Shown: piece by piece, positions 25,472 to 34,300 of the stretch
Numbering within the stretch: the first letter of the stretch is position 1
How the letters are laid out: each line of letters opens with the position of its first letter
From: Microbacterium hydrothermale
Lineage (GTDB): Bacteria > Actinomycetota > Actinomycetes > Actinomycetales > Microbacteriaceae
Assembly: GCF_004854025.1 (NCBI RefSeq)
Contig: NZ_STGM01000002.1
Span: 558,001-622,000, forward strand
DNA: 64,000 bases
Direction of reading: 5' to 3'
Translations under genes and position numbers: made by a program
Notes under the pieces: generated by a model
The model's database searches: none
What the model saw: only the letters and a program-made list of their open reading frames with translations
What the model was told of the DNA's origin: nothing

Positions 25472-26521
25472 TCATGTGGTAGGCGGAGGGGCCGTCGTCG
25501 TCCCCGCGCGGAACACGCAGCGCAGGTCGAGACCCGAGGGCTCGGCGTCCTCGAGCATCGCCGCGACCGCCTCTCCGGCCGCACGTCCCTTCGCGGTCGC
25601 CGGCTGCACGAGCGTCGTGAGCACGTGCGGCGCGAGGCCGTCGACCACCACCCCGTCGAAGCCCGTGACGCTGACGTCGTGCGGCACCCGCAGTCCGGCC
25701 TCCTCGGCCGCGCGGATCACGCCCGCGGCCAGCAGGTCGCTCTGCGCGATGACGGCGGTGGGTCGGCGCTCGGGATCGGCGAAGATCGTGCGCCCCGCGA
25801 TCGTCCCCTCGTCGATCGAGCTCGTCGCCGCCGCCAGCACGGGAGCCTCCGGGAACACCTCGCGCGCACCGGCCAGCCGATCCGCCGTCACGTCCACGCG
25901 CACGGGCGCCTCGGCATCCGCCCATCCGCGCCGCCGCGAGGTGTCGAAGGGCAGTGTCACGAGCACGACGTCGCGGTGGCCCAGGTCGTACAAGTGCTGC
26001 GCGGCCTGCCGCTGAGCCTCGGCGTTGTCGAGGAGCACGCGCGGCACGCCGTCGCCCGCGTCGCCCTCGACGACGACCACGGGGATGCCGCGACCGCGCA
26101 CGATCTCGAGGGAGTCGCGCATGCGCGGGCTGCAGCCGATCAGCACGGCCGCGTCGATGGGGGCGGTGTGCAGCGACGGCTCGCTGACGGTCTCGCCGTC
26201 GTCGCGCAGGAGCAGCAGCGCCGCGCCCAGGCGCGAGACGCCGTCGGCGAGGCCGTCCATCATGTGCGTGGTGACCGGGTCGAGGAAGGCCGTGCCGAGG
26301 TGCGTGTCGAAGACGACGCCCACGATGCCGCTGCGGCCCCGGCGCAACGACGCCGCCCGCGGGTCGGGGCCGGTGTAGCCGAGCGCCTCCGCGGCGGCGA
26401 GAACGCGGGCCTTCGTCGCTTCGGACGTGGGCGTCTTGCCGCTGAACACCACCGATGCCGTCGACGGCGACACGCCGGCCTCACGGGCGACGTCGCTGAT
26501 GGTGGCGCGGCGGGTGGTCAC
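25472..26521 (-). CDS. LacI-family transcriptional regulator
   Basis: A 349-residue regulator with the DNA-binding start TISDVAREAGVSPSTASVVFSGK, and a sugar-sensor domain with SDLLAAGVIRAAEEAGLRVP and SVTGFDGVV. The C-terminus (CVFRAGTTTAPPPTT) is short. It is divergent from an MFS transporter gene, and a perfect palindrome CGAATCGATTCG (26554-26565) in the gap is its likely operator. The ligand is unknown. Confidence 0.92.
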   Translation of the reverse strand: MTTRRATISDVAREAGVSPSTASVVFSGKTPTSEATKARVLAAAEALGYTGPDPRAASLRRGRSGIVGVVFDTHLGTAFLDPVTTHMMDGLADGVSRLGAALLLLRDDGETVSEPSLHTAPIDAAVLIGCSPRMRDSLEIVRGRGIPVVVVEGDAGDGVPRVLLDNAEAQRQAAQHLYDLGHRDVVLVTLPFDTSRRRGWADAEAPVRVDVTADRLAGAREVFPEAPVLAAATSSIDEGTIAGRTIFADPERRPTAVIAQSDLLAAGVIRAAEEAGLRVPHDVSVTGFDGVVVDGLAPHVLTTLVQPATAKGRAAGEAVAAMLEDAEPSGLDLRCVFRAGTTTAPPPTT

Positions 26522-26553
26522 GGGCCGATGCTACCGCCGCCCCCTGGGTGTTC

Positions 26554-26592
26554 CGAATCGATTCGATCGATGTCGTATCGCTTCGCTACAGT
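26554..26592 (+). promoter_or_regulatory. LacI-type operator and leaderless promoter of the MFS gene
   Basis: CGAATCGATTCG (26554-26565) is a perfect 12-bp palindrome with a central CG, overlapping a TTCGAT -35-like box. The -10 box TACAGT (26587-26592) ends 6 nt before ATG 26599, so the transcript should begin at or within a base of the start codon. Repressor binding would block the -35 region. Confidence 0.65.
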
Positions 26593-26598
26593 GGCCGC

Positions 26599-27837
26599 AT
26601 GACCCCGACCCTCACCCGCTCCCAACTCGTGCGCTGGCACATCGCCATCTGCGCCATCTTCCTGGCGAGCGGTCTGAGCATCTCCACGTGGGCCTCGCGC
26701 GTGCCCGCGATCCGCGAGTCGCTCGGCATCGAGAACTCCGGGGTCGGCCTGCTGCTGCTGGGCATGGGCGTGGCATCCATCATCGGCCTCTCGGTCGCCC
26801 CCGCGGTGATCGCCCGCGTGGGGGCGCGCTCGGGCATGCTCGTCGCCCTCATCCTGGTGAGCGCGGGCCTGGGCATCATCGGGTTCGGCGCCGACACCCT
26901 GCAGCTCTTCGGCGTCGCCCTCGTAGGCCTGGCTCTCTTCGGGTTCGGCAACGGCGCGGTCGACGTGATGATGAACGTCGAGGGTGCGGCGCTCGAGAAG
27001 GCCACGGGCCGCACGATCCTGCCGCTGCTGCACGCGTTCTTCAGCTTCGGCACGGTCATCGGCGCGGGACTCGGTTTCATCGCCGTCAGCCTCGGCATCC
27101 CCGTGCTCGCGCACTGCGTCGCGATGGCCGTCGTCATCCTCGTGATCGCCTTCGTCGCGGTCGCCAACGTGCCGCGGGCCGAGGTCGCGATGGACGCCCC
27201 CGCCGACGAGGAGCGCCCGCACTGGCGCGAGCGCCTCGCCACCTCGCTGCAGGCGTGGCGCGAGCCGCGCACGTACACGCTGGGCGTCATCATGCTCGGC
27301 ATGGCCTTCGCCGAGGGCAGCGCGAACGACTGGCTGCCCTCCGCGGTCGTCTACGGCCACGGCGCTCCCGAAGAGGCGGGTCCGGCCGTGCTCGCGGTGT
27401 TCTCGGTCGCGATGACCGTCGGCCGCATCGCCGGTGGACCCGTGGTCGACCGCCTCGGCCGCGTCGTCGTGCTGCGCGTGCTCGCGGGCACCGCGGCTGC
27501 GGGCCTGCTGCTGTTCATCCTCGCGCCGTACGGGCCCCTCGTCTTCGTCGGGGCAGCCCTCTGGGGCCTCGGCGCCTCGCTCGGCTTCCCGATCGGCATG
27601 TCGGCCGCCGCGGACGATCCCGCCAAGGCCGCCTCCCGCGTGGCGGCCGCCGCGACCATCGGTTACGTCGCGTTCCTGTGCGGCCCGCCCATCCTGGGCT
27701 GGATCGGCGACCACATCGGGCTGCTGAACACCCTGCTGATCGTGGTCGGCCTGATCGTGGCATCCGGTCTCTTCTCGGGCGCGGCGAAGCCGCTCGTCGT
27801 CGAGGAGGAGAAGGTCGACGAGACCGCGCGTCGCTGA
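26599..27837 (+). CDS. MFS transporter (YbjJ-like)
   Basis: A 412-residue, 12-helix transporter. The N-terminal half has LASGLSISTWASRVPAIRESLGI, and the loop GFGNGAVDVMMNVEGAALE with LLHAFFSFGTVIGAG is characteristic of the YbjJ group. The second half carries EGSANDWLPSAVV and a VDRLGRVVVLR loop. The substrate is not known; a sugar or a small metabolite is plausible because a LacI regulator is divergent from it. The start is chosen from a leaderless promoter six bases upstream. Confidence 0.85.
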   Translation: MTPTLTRSQLVRWHIAICAIFLASGLSISTWASRVPAIRESLGIENSGVGLLLLGMGVASIIGLSVAPAVIARVGARSGMLVALILVSAGLGIIGFGADTLQLFGVALVGLALFGFGNGAVDVMMNVEGAALEKATGRTILPLLHAFFSFGTVIGAGLGFIAVSLGIPVLAHCVAMAVVILVIAFVAVANVPRAEVAMDAPADEERPHWRERLATSLQAWREPRTYTLGVIMLGMAFAEGSANDWLPSAVVYGHGAPEEAGPAVLAVFSVAMTVGRIAGGPVVDRLGRVVVLRVLAGTAAAGLLLFILAPYGPLVFVGAALWGLGASLGFPIGMSAAADDPAKAASRVAAAATIGYVAFLCGPPILGWIGDHIGLLNTLLIVVGLIVASGLFSGAAKPLVVEEEKVDETARR

Positions 27838-27984
27838 CCGTGACGCCGACCGTGGGCGGCGAGGCGAGGCGCTTCGGCGGACAGCCGGACGGTGCCGGCG
27901 TCACGGTCTCGGTGATGTCGCGCCGAAGCGGCAGGGAGCGTTCGACGCGGTCGCGGCATGGACGCCGCCGAGCGACCGACCCGA

Positions 27985-28018
27985 ACGTTCCCGAACGGAC
28001 ACTGCCGTCCGGGAACGT
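27985..28018. promoter_or_regulatory. Inverted repeat upstream of the AbaSI-like nuclease gene
   Basis: ACGTTCCCG (27985-27993) and CGGGAACGT (28010-28018) are perfect inverted 9-mers 16 nt apart; the spacer also contains ACGGAC and CCGTC, which can pair in an alternative hairpin. The site is about 45 nt upstream of the -10 box TACAGT (28062-28067). It could be an operator or a terminator of the preceding MFS transcript. Confidence 0.5.
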
Positions 28019-28095
28019 CCGCGATGCCGCGACCGTCGCCGGCCCGCGGGCCGTCCGCTCCTACAGTGAGGCCCGACCAGACAGGAGCGCCTCTC

Positions 28096-29280
28096 ATGAC
28101 CACTGCTCAGATCGCCACCGCCGGCATGCACCGTTCGACGTTCGAGTACCTCGTACGCACGCTCTCGACACGCACCGCCGGAAAGAAGTACGAGAGCTAC
28201 GTCCTCAACCAGCTGTGGTTCGCGTTGGACGACCCGCAACTCCAACCGGTGGCCCAGCAGTTCGTCGACCGCCGCGCGCTGAACCCCGCGGTCGGGCTCG
28301 CGAACTTCGCCGCGGCCGCCCCCAGCGACGATCAGCGTCACCGCGCCTTCATCGATCTGTACTTCCCTCAGCTGCACGTGGGAGTCGAGTGCGACGAGGG
28401 ACACCACTCCGAGCTGGAGGAGCGGCAGAGGGATGCCGGGCGGACGGCCGATATCGAGAGGCTCATCCCCGACTACGAAGAGATCCGCATCGACGTCGAG
28501 ACGGACGACGACGGCCTTCCGGTCGATCCCGCGGCCGTGGACGCCAAGCTCGCGGAGGCCGTGCGGCGTATTCGTGAGCGCAAAGCGCGGGTGATCGCCG
28601 GGGACTTCGATTGGGGTCGCTTCGAGCCCTGGCAGACGGCCCTGGCCGACTGGCAGATCGCCCTCGCCGCGGGCCGCCTGCGGGCCGACGACGTCTTCCT
28701 CTACGCGCACAACGGACAGATTCGCGAACTCTTCGGTCGGGGAGACGGTTCGGGGACCAGGATCGACCGATTCCGCGGCGGCTTCCGCCTCGGCGACACC
28801 GGCTACGCCGTCTGGATGCCGACGCTGAGCGAGGCGAACGGTGACGGCGTCTACCGCTCGACCAACTCGAAGGGGCTGCTCAACGTCCTCTTCCCCGAGG
28901 GCGACGAGGTGGTCATCGGTCAAGCAGACCCCGCGCCGGACGCGGTCGACGCCCAGCTCGCGGCGAAGGAGGCGAACCGGGTACGCCGTCAGAACGGCGA
29001 GACGCCGCTCCCCGTACCGCCGCTCACCTACCCGCTCACACCCGAGGACTACCGGCAGGCGTCCCCGACGTCGTACTGGAGCGACGTGCGCCGGCTCACC
29101 TTCGCCCGCACCCGCGACGCGATCGGGCGCACCGGATACCGCTTCATCGGCGTGTTCCAGAACGACGGCGGCTTTCGTCGAGACGCGCGGGGCACGTGGT
29201 TCCAGACGTGTCGGCTCGTGGCATCCGAGATCGATCTGACGACCCTCGCGGCGTCCCCGGGGACGAACGGGCGCGATTAG
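28096..29280 (+). CDS. Probable modified-cytosine-dependent restriction endonuclease, AbaSI/PvuRts1I-like
   Basis: A 394-residue protein with the layout of AbaSI and PvuRts1I (type IV enzymes that cut DNA with glucosylated or plain 5-hydroxymethylcytosine). Residues 23-60 (LSTRTAGKKYESYVLNQLW and VAQQFV) match the N-terminal helices I recall for AbaSI. Residues 85-104 (FIDLYFPQLHVGVECDEGHH) match its Vsr-like PD-(D/E)XK core: D87 and the E98/D100/E101 group are the likely metal ligands. The C-terminal 180 residues hold RRLTFARTRDA and RTGYRFIGVFQND, which match the SRA-like base-flipping domain. No methyltransferase is present, as expected for type IV. ATG 28096 follows AGGAG and a -10 TACAGT. 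Family call from remembered motifs, not from a database search; substrate inferred. Confidence 0.72.
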   Translation: MTTAQIATAGMHRSTFEYLVRTLSTRTAGKKYESYVLNQLWFALDDPQLQPVAQQFVDRRALNPAVGLANFAAAAPSDDQRHRAFIDLYFPQLHVGVECDEGHHSELEERQRDAGRTADIERLIPDYEEIRIDVETDDDGLPVDPAAVDAKLAEAVRRIRERKARVIAGDFDWGRFEPWQTALADWQIALAAGRLRADDVFLYAHNGQIRELFGRGDGSGTRIDRFRGGFRLGDTGYAVWMPTLSEANGDGVYRSTNSKGLLNVLFPEGDEVVIGQADPAPDAVDAQLAAKEANRVRRQNGETPLPVPPLTYPLTPEDYRQASPTSYWSDVRRLTFARTRDAIGRTGYRFIGVFQNDGGFRRDARGTWFQTCRLVASEIDLTTLAASPGTNGRD

Positions 29281-29283
29281 GCT
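29278..29283 (+). promoter_or_regulatory. Leaderless promoter -10 of nucS
   Basis: TAGGCT ends 6 nt before GTG 29290 and overlaps the stop codon of the nuclease gene, giving nucS its own start site within the two-gene unit. Confidence 0.5.
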
Positions 29284-29289
29284 CGTCGG

Positions 29290-29988
29290 GTGCGTCTCGT
29301 CATCGCCCGTTGCTCCGTCGATTACACCGGCCGCCTCAACGCGCATCTCCCCCTCGCCACCCGGCTGCTCGTGCACAAGAACGACGGCAGCCTGCTGGTG
29401 CACTCCGACGGCGGCTCGTACAAGCCCCTGAACTGGATGAGCCCGCCCTGCAGCCTGACGCGCGAAGACCCCGACGAGGTCGACGTCGAAGACGGCGTGA
29501 TCGAGCGCTGGCGCGTGACGCACGCCAAGACCGGCGACGCGCTGCTCGTGCGCATCCACGAGATCGTCCACGACACCGCGCACGACCTCGGCGTCGATCC
29601 CGGACTGATCAAAGACGGCGTCGAGGCCGACCTGCAGCGCCTGCTGGCCGAGCAGGTGTCGGTCGTCGGCGAGAACCTCACCCTCGTCCGGCGCGAGTAC
29701 CCCACGGCGATCGGACCGGTCGACCTCCTGCTGCGCAACGACGACGGCGTCGGGACGGTCGCGATCGAGGTCAAGCGCCGCGGCGACATCGACGGTGTCG
29801 AGCAGCTCACCCGCTACCTCGAACTGCTCAACCGCGACCCGCTCCTCGCTCCGGTGACGGGCGTCTTCGCGGCGCAGGAGATCAAGCCGCAGGCGCGGGT
29901 GCTCGCCACCGACCGCGGCATCCGGTGTCTGACTCTCGACTACGACGAGATGAAGGGTGTGCAGTCGGGGGCTCCGCGCCTGTTCTGA
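29290..29988 (+). CDS. nucS: Mismatch-specific endonuclease NucS/EndoMS
   Basis: A 232-residue enzyme with the family N-terminus [20 protein letters not shown] and the catalytic core [32 protein letters not shown] (Asp, Glu-x-Lys). The [19 protein letters not shown] and the MSPPC segment belong to the DNA-binding N-terminal domain. NucS does mismatch correction in actinobacteria and some archaea that lack MutS/MutL; it cuts both strands at mismatches and is helped by the sliding clamp. Here it lies 9 nt after an AbaSI-like nuclease gene, an unusual setting, since nucS often follows the ATP synthase genes. The C-terminus ([15 protein letters not shown]) is the usual length for the family. Confidence 0.95.
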   Translation: MRLVIARCSVDYTGRLNAHLPLATRLLVHKNDGSLLVHSDGGSYKPLNWMSPPCSLTREDPDEVDVEDGVIERWRVTHAKTGDALLVRIHEIVHDTAHDLGVDPGLIKDGVEADLQRLLAEQVSVVGENLTLVRREYPTAIGPVDLLLRNDDGVGTVAIEVKRRGDIDGVEQLTRYLELLNRDPLLAPVTGVFAAQEIKPQARVLATDRGIRCLTLDYDEMKGVQSGAPRLF

Positions 29989-30097
29989 GGGCTGTTCCGA
30001 ACGATTCCGTACAGCGCGGCGCACGGATCCGATCTCCCGCGGCCCTAGCGTGGCTCTCGCCCACCTCATGGCGGAGGGGCGAGAAGGGGGAATGGTC

Positions 30098-31132
30098 ATG
30101 GCGAGTTCTTCCGCGCCCGGGCATGAGACCGACAGCCTCGACCGGATCGCCGCGGATCTGCTCGCCCTGAAGGAGCGCACCGGCCGCTCGTACGCCGACA
30201 TCGTCCGGCGGATCGGTCTGATGCGCATCGAGCGCGGGGTCCCCCACGGCGCCGCGACCCCTCCCCGGAGCACCGTCTACGACGCCTTCCGTCCCGGACG
30301 CACCTGGATCGACCCGGTCCTGCTGCGCGACATCGTGATCGCCCTCGACGTCGACGACGCGGACGCGGACGCGTGGGTCGAGCGATCGCTCCAGGTGCGC
30401 GAGGGCAAGCGGGCCCCGCGGCAGCGGGCGTCCACGGAGGCGGAAGGGGCGGAAGCAGGGGCCCCGGAGGAGGGCGATCCCGTCATCGACAGCGCCCCGA
30501 ACCGGTGGCGCCTCTGGGCCCCCATCCTCCTCGGCGGCGTCGCCCTCAACCTCATCGGCATCGGGGTCGTCGAGGCACTCAAACTGTCGATCTACCTCGA
30601 CATGCTCGGTACCGCCATCGTGGCGATCGTCCTCGGGCCGTGGCCGGCCGCCCTCGTCGCCCTGACCAGCAACCTGCTCGGGTTCAGCGTCGGCTCGCCC
30701 GGTGCGCCCCCGTACGCGCTCGTGAACATCGTCGGGGCGCTCGTCTGGGGCTACGGCGTGCGCCGATTCGGGGGCGGCCGTGATCTCGGTCGGTTCTTCG
30801 CCGTCAACCTCGTGGCGGGCGTGGCGTGCTCGCTGGTGGGCGCCTCGATCAGCGTCATCCTGTTCCACGGATTCCCGGGGCACGGATCGGATGCCGTCAC
30901 CGCCATGCTCGAGACGAAGGGTCTTCCCCTCGTCGCGGCGGCGTTCTCCGGGAACATGCTCACGTCGCTTATCGACAAGGTGCTGACGGGCTTCCTCGCC
31001 CTCACCATCTGCCTGTGGTTGCAGCGGAGCGTGCGGATGCCGTCGACCGCCCTGCCGGTGGGACGGATCCTGGGTGCGGGGACGTCCTCGGCGACGACCG
31101 AGCCTTCCCGCGACGCTTCGCGCCGGGCCTGA
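30098..31132 (+). CDS. Membrane protein with N-terminal helix-turn-helix-like domain and ECF S-component-like core
   Basis: A 344-residue protein. Residues 10-95 form a soluble domain (YADIVRRIGLMRIERG, then STVYDAFRPGR and LLRDIVIALDVDDADADAW) that looks like the helix-turn-helix/XRE modules found at the N-terminus of many actinobacterial regulators. After a charged linker (to about 135), five or six membrane helices follow: WAPILLGGVALNLIGIGV, LDMLGTAIVAIVLGPWPAALVALTSNLLG and others. The Gly-rich helices and the phrase NLLGFSVGSPGAPPYALVN resemble substrate-binding (S) subunits of energy-coupling-factor importers. The ATG at 30098 is preferred over 30092, which is too close to AAGGGGG. Such a fusion of a DNA-binding fold with a transporter-like core would be odd if real; both domain calls rest on pattern only. 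Confidence 0.55.
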   Translation: MASSSAPGHETDSLDRIAADLLALKERTGRSYADIVRRIGLMRIERGVPHGAATPPRSTVYDAFRPGRTWIDPVLLRDIVIALDVDDADADAWVERSLQVREGKRAPRQRASTEAEGAEAGAPEEGDPVIDSAPNRWRLWAPILLGGVALNLIGIGVVEALKLSIYLDMLGTAIVAIVLGPWPAALVALTSNLLGFSVGSPGAPPYALVNIVGALVWGYGVRRFGGGRDLGRFFAVNLVAGVACSLVGASISVILFHGFPGHGSDAVTAMLETKGLPLVAAAFSGNMLTSLIDKVLTGFLALTICLWLQRSVRMPSTALPVGRILGAGTSSATTEPSRDASRRA

Positions 31133-31324
31133 GGCCGTCGCGTCTCGCGAGGCGCCCGCGCGCCGCGCGAGTACCGCCCGCCCGCGAAACGACGGGCCGT
31201 GAAACGCGATATTGCTCAGCGCGTTCACAGTGCGCTACAACTTAGCCAGCGGGACTCTTGCTCGCTGTTCATGTCGCAGGCACCCGACCTGCGCTGCAGG
31301 CCGTCAGGCCTCCCGGGGGGGAAC
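31133..31324 (+). other. Gap before the giant gene
   Basis: 192 nt with no convincing gene. A GC-rich palindromic stretch (near 31140-31172) could end the upstream transcript. No clear -10/-35 pair was found. Purine-rich GGGGGGGAAC sits just before the ATG of the giant gene and can serve as the ribosome site. Confidence 0.4.
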
Positions 31325-34300
31325 ATGCGCAGATCTGCGCGTTCGATGCTGCACGCTTTCACGACGGCTGTGGTGGGACTTTCTCTCGCGGGGTCGCTCC
31401 TCGTCGCGCCGGCCGCCTCGGCGGACACCCCCGTGGATCCCACACCGACCGCCACCGCGCGTGCCGTTGCGACGACTCCCGCCACCACGCCCGCACCCGC
31501 GGCGACGGGCACCGCGACGCCCGCGCCGACCCGGACACCCTCGCCCACTCCGGTGCGCTCCGCGTCGCCCACGGCGACGCCCACCCCCGCGCGTACCGCG
31601 ACGCCGACACCCACCCCCGACCGCACCGCGTCGCCCACGCCGACCCGCAGTGCGTCGCCCACCCCCACGCCGACGCCCACGCGCAGCGCGTCGCCGAAGC
31701 CGTCGCCGGCTCCCGCGGTGACGACCGGGTCCCTTTCCGGAACCGTGTCCGTCCCCGCCGGGTCCACCATCACGACAGGGCTCATCAGTGTCGATGTGTC
31801 GGGACGCGGATCCTCGGGAACGACCGCGCGTACCGACGTGGCCCCGGACGGCACCTATCGCATCGACGGACTGACCCCGGGCACGTACACCGTGCACTTC
31901 TCGGCACGATCCGACGCCAACCTCCTGGAACAGTGGTGGGACGGCAAGGCCGACGCCGACTGGTCCAGCGGCGTCACCGTTCAGGCCGGGCAGGCCGTGA
32001 CCGGCATCGACGCGTCCCTGCAGAGGGGCGCACGCGTGAGCGGTCGGGTGACGTTCCCCGCCGGAACGCCGAGCACCTGGGCCCAGGTCGTCCTGCACCC
32101 GTCCTCCGACCCGCACTCGTCGGCCGGGTACGCGACGGTCGACGCCGCCGGCGACTACACCGTGAGCGGACTGCGGGCGGGCGAGTACACCGTCGAGTTC
32201 CAGCCCGGCGCCTCCGCACTCGCTCCGCAATGGTGGAAGGACCAGCCGACGGCGGCCACGGCGACCGGCCTCACGGTGAAGGCCGCCCAGTCGGTCTCGG
32301 GAGTCGACGCGACCTTCCGGAAGGGCGCCGTGATCTCGGGGCGCGTCTCCGTGCCGACGGGCTCGTCGGCCGCCGACGCGTCGGTGCAGGTCTTCTCCGC
32401 CGCAGACCCGTCCGCGCCCGTCGCCTCCGGCGCCATCACCTCGGACGGCACGTACGCGATACCCGGCTTGGCCGCCGGAGCCTACAAGGTGTTCTTCACC
32501 GGCTCCGACGTTCTCCGCTCGCGCTGGTACGCGAACGCCGCCACCTTCGACACCGCGACGACGCTCACGGTCGCGCAGGGCCAGGTCACATCGGGCATCG
32601 ACGCGACGCTGACGACGAAGGCGTCCATCGCGGGCGCGGTGACGCTCCCCGCGGGCATCGACCCGAGCGCGGGCTCCGTGACGGTGAGGGCCTTCTCCCT
32701 GACCGACGCCGCGACGGCGGCCGCCCAGACGACGCTGCGGGCCGACGGCCGCTACACCCTCACCGGCCTGAGCGCGGGTGGATACAAGATCCTCTTCGAG
32801 GCGGACGGACTCCCCGTCGTCGACGAATGGTGGAACGACAAGACCGACTACGACGCGGCAACGGTCGTCGTGATCACGGACGGGCAGCAGAAGACGGGGA
32901 TCGACGCCACGCTGAGTCCGTCGTCCGCGATCACCGGGCGCGTGATCCTGCCCGACGGCGTCGATCTCGCCACCGGGTCGGTGTCGGTTCGCGCGTACAC
33001 GAGCAGCGACGCCGCCGCACCCGTGGCCGAGACGACGGCGGGAGTCGACGGCACCTATCGCCTCGACGGCCTCGCGGCGGGGACCTACAGAGTGTCGTTC
33101 GTGCCGACGGGTCTGCCCCTGCTGCCCCGGTGGTGGAAGGATGCCGCCTCCTTCGAGGCGGCCGCGACCGTCACGGTGAGTGCCGGTGCGGTCGCCTCCG
33201 GGGTCGACACGCCTCTCCCCCGCAGCGCCACCCTGTCGGGTACGGTCGCTCTTCCCTCCGGCATCACCGGCTTCGATGGAGCGGTCACCGTCCGCGCCTA
33301 CTCGTCGGAGTCGACCGTCGCGGCGACCACGACCACGTCGGCCGACGGCGCGTACCGCCTGATCGGGCTGCCGGCGGGGAGTTACCGCCTCCTCTTCCTG
33401 CCCTCCGGGGTCTCCGCACTCTCGCAGTGGTGGAAGGGTCAGGGCTCCTACGCCACCGCCTCGGTCGTGACGGTGACGAACGGGCAGGACCGCGGCGGAC
33501 TCGACGTCACGCTGGCGCCGATGGCATCCGTCCAGGGAAAGGTGACGTTCCCGGCGGGCACCGCGAACGACCAGCTGAGCGTGACCGTCTTCCCGGTCGA
33601 TCAGGGGACGATCCCCCGAGGAAGCGCGGTCGCGGCCGATGGTTCGTACCGCGTCGACGGCCTCGAGCCCGGCCGGTACAAGGTGCTCTTCGGGGTGGGA
33701 TCCTTGCCCCTGGTCGAGCGCTGGTGGGACCAGAAGTCGTCGAAAGACACGGCGACGGTGCTCGAGCTCACGGCCGGTCAGCAGCGGACCGGGGTGAACG
33801 CCGCCCTGAGCGCGGCCGCCTCGATCTCGGGGAAGGTCGATCTGCCGCAGGGCGTCTCGCTCGGCAACGGTTCGGTCGAGGTCGCCGTCTATCCGGCGTC
33901 GTCGGCCGACAGCCCGATCGCCACGACCTCCGTCGGCCCCGACGGCACCTACACGGTGGGCGGACTTCGTGCGGGCGGATACCGCGTCGCCTTCCGCGGA
34001 CACGACCTGCCCGTCCTCGAGCAGTGGTGGCAGAAGGCGACCGCCTTCAGCAATGCCACCACCGTCTCGCTCGTCGCCGGCCAGGCGCGCACGGGCATCG
34101 ATGCGACGCTCTCCCGCTCTGCGACGATCACTGGTCGTGTCATCCTCCCCTCCGGTGTCGATCTGGCGACGGGGTCGGCGACGGCCGACATCTTCGTCTC
34201 CACGTCGTCGAACGCACCCCTGATGTCGGTCCCCGTCCGCTCGGACGGCACGTTCCGCGCGGTCGGCCTGCCCGCCGGCAGCTACAAGGTCCGCATCGAC

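Noticed and set aside
28096..31132. A defence island with a complete restriction-modification system
   Set aside because: Only one nuclease gene has restriction-like motifs. No methyltransferase, helicase, integrase or toxin-antitoxin pair is seen near it.
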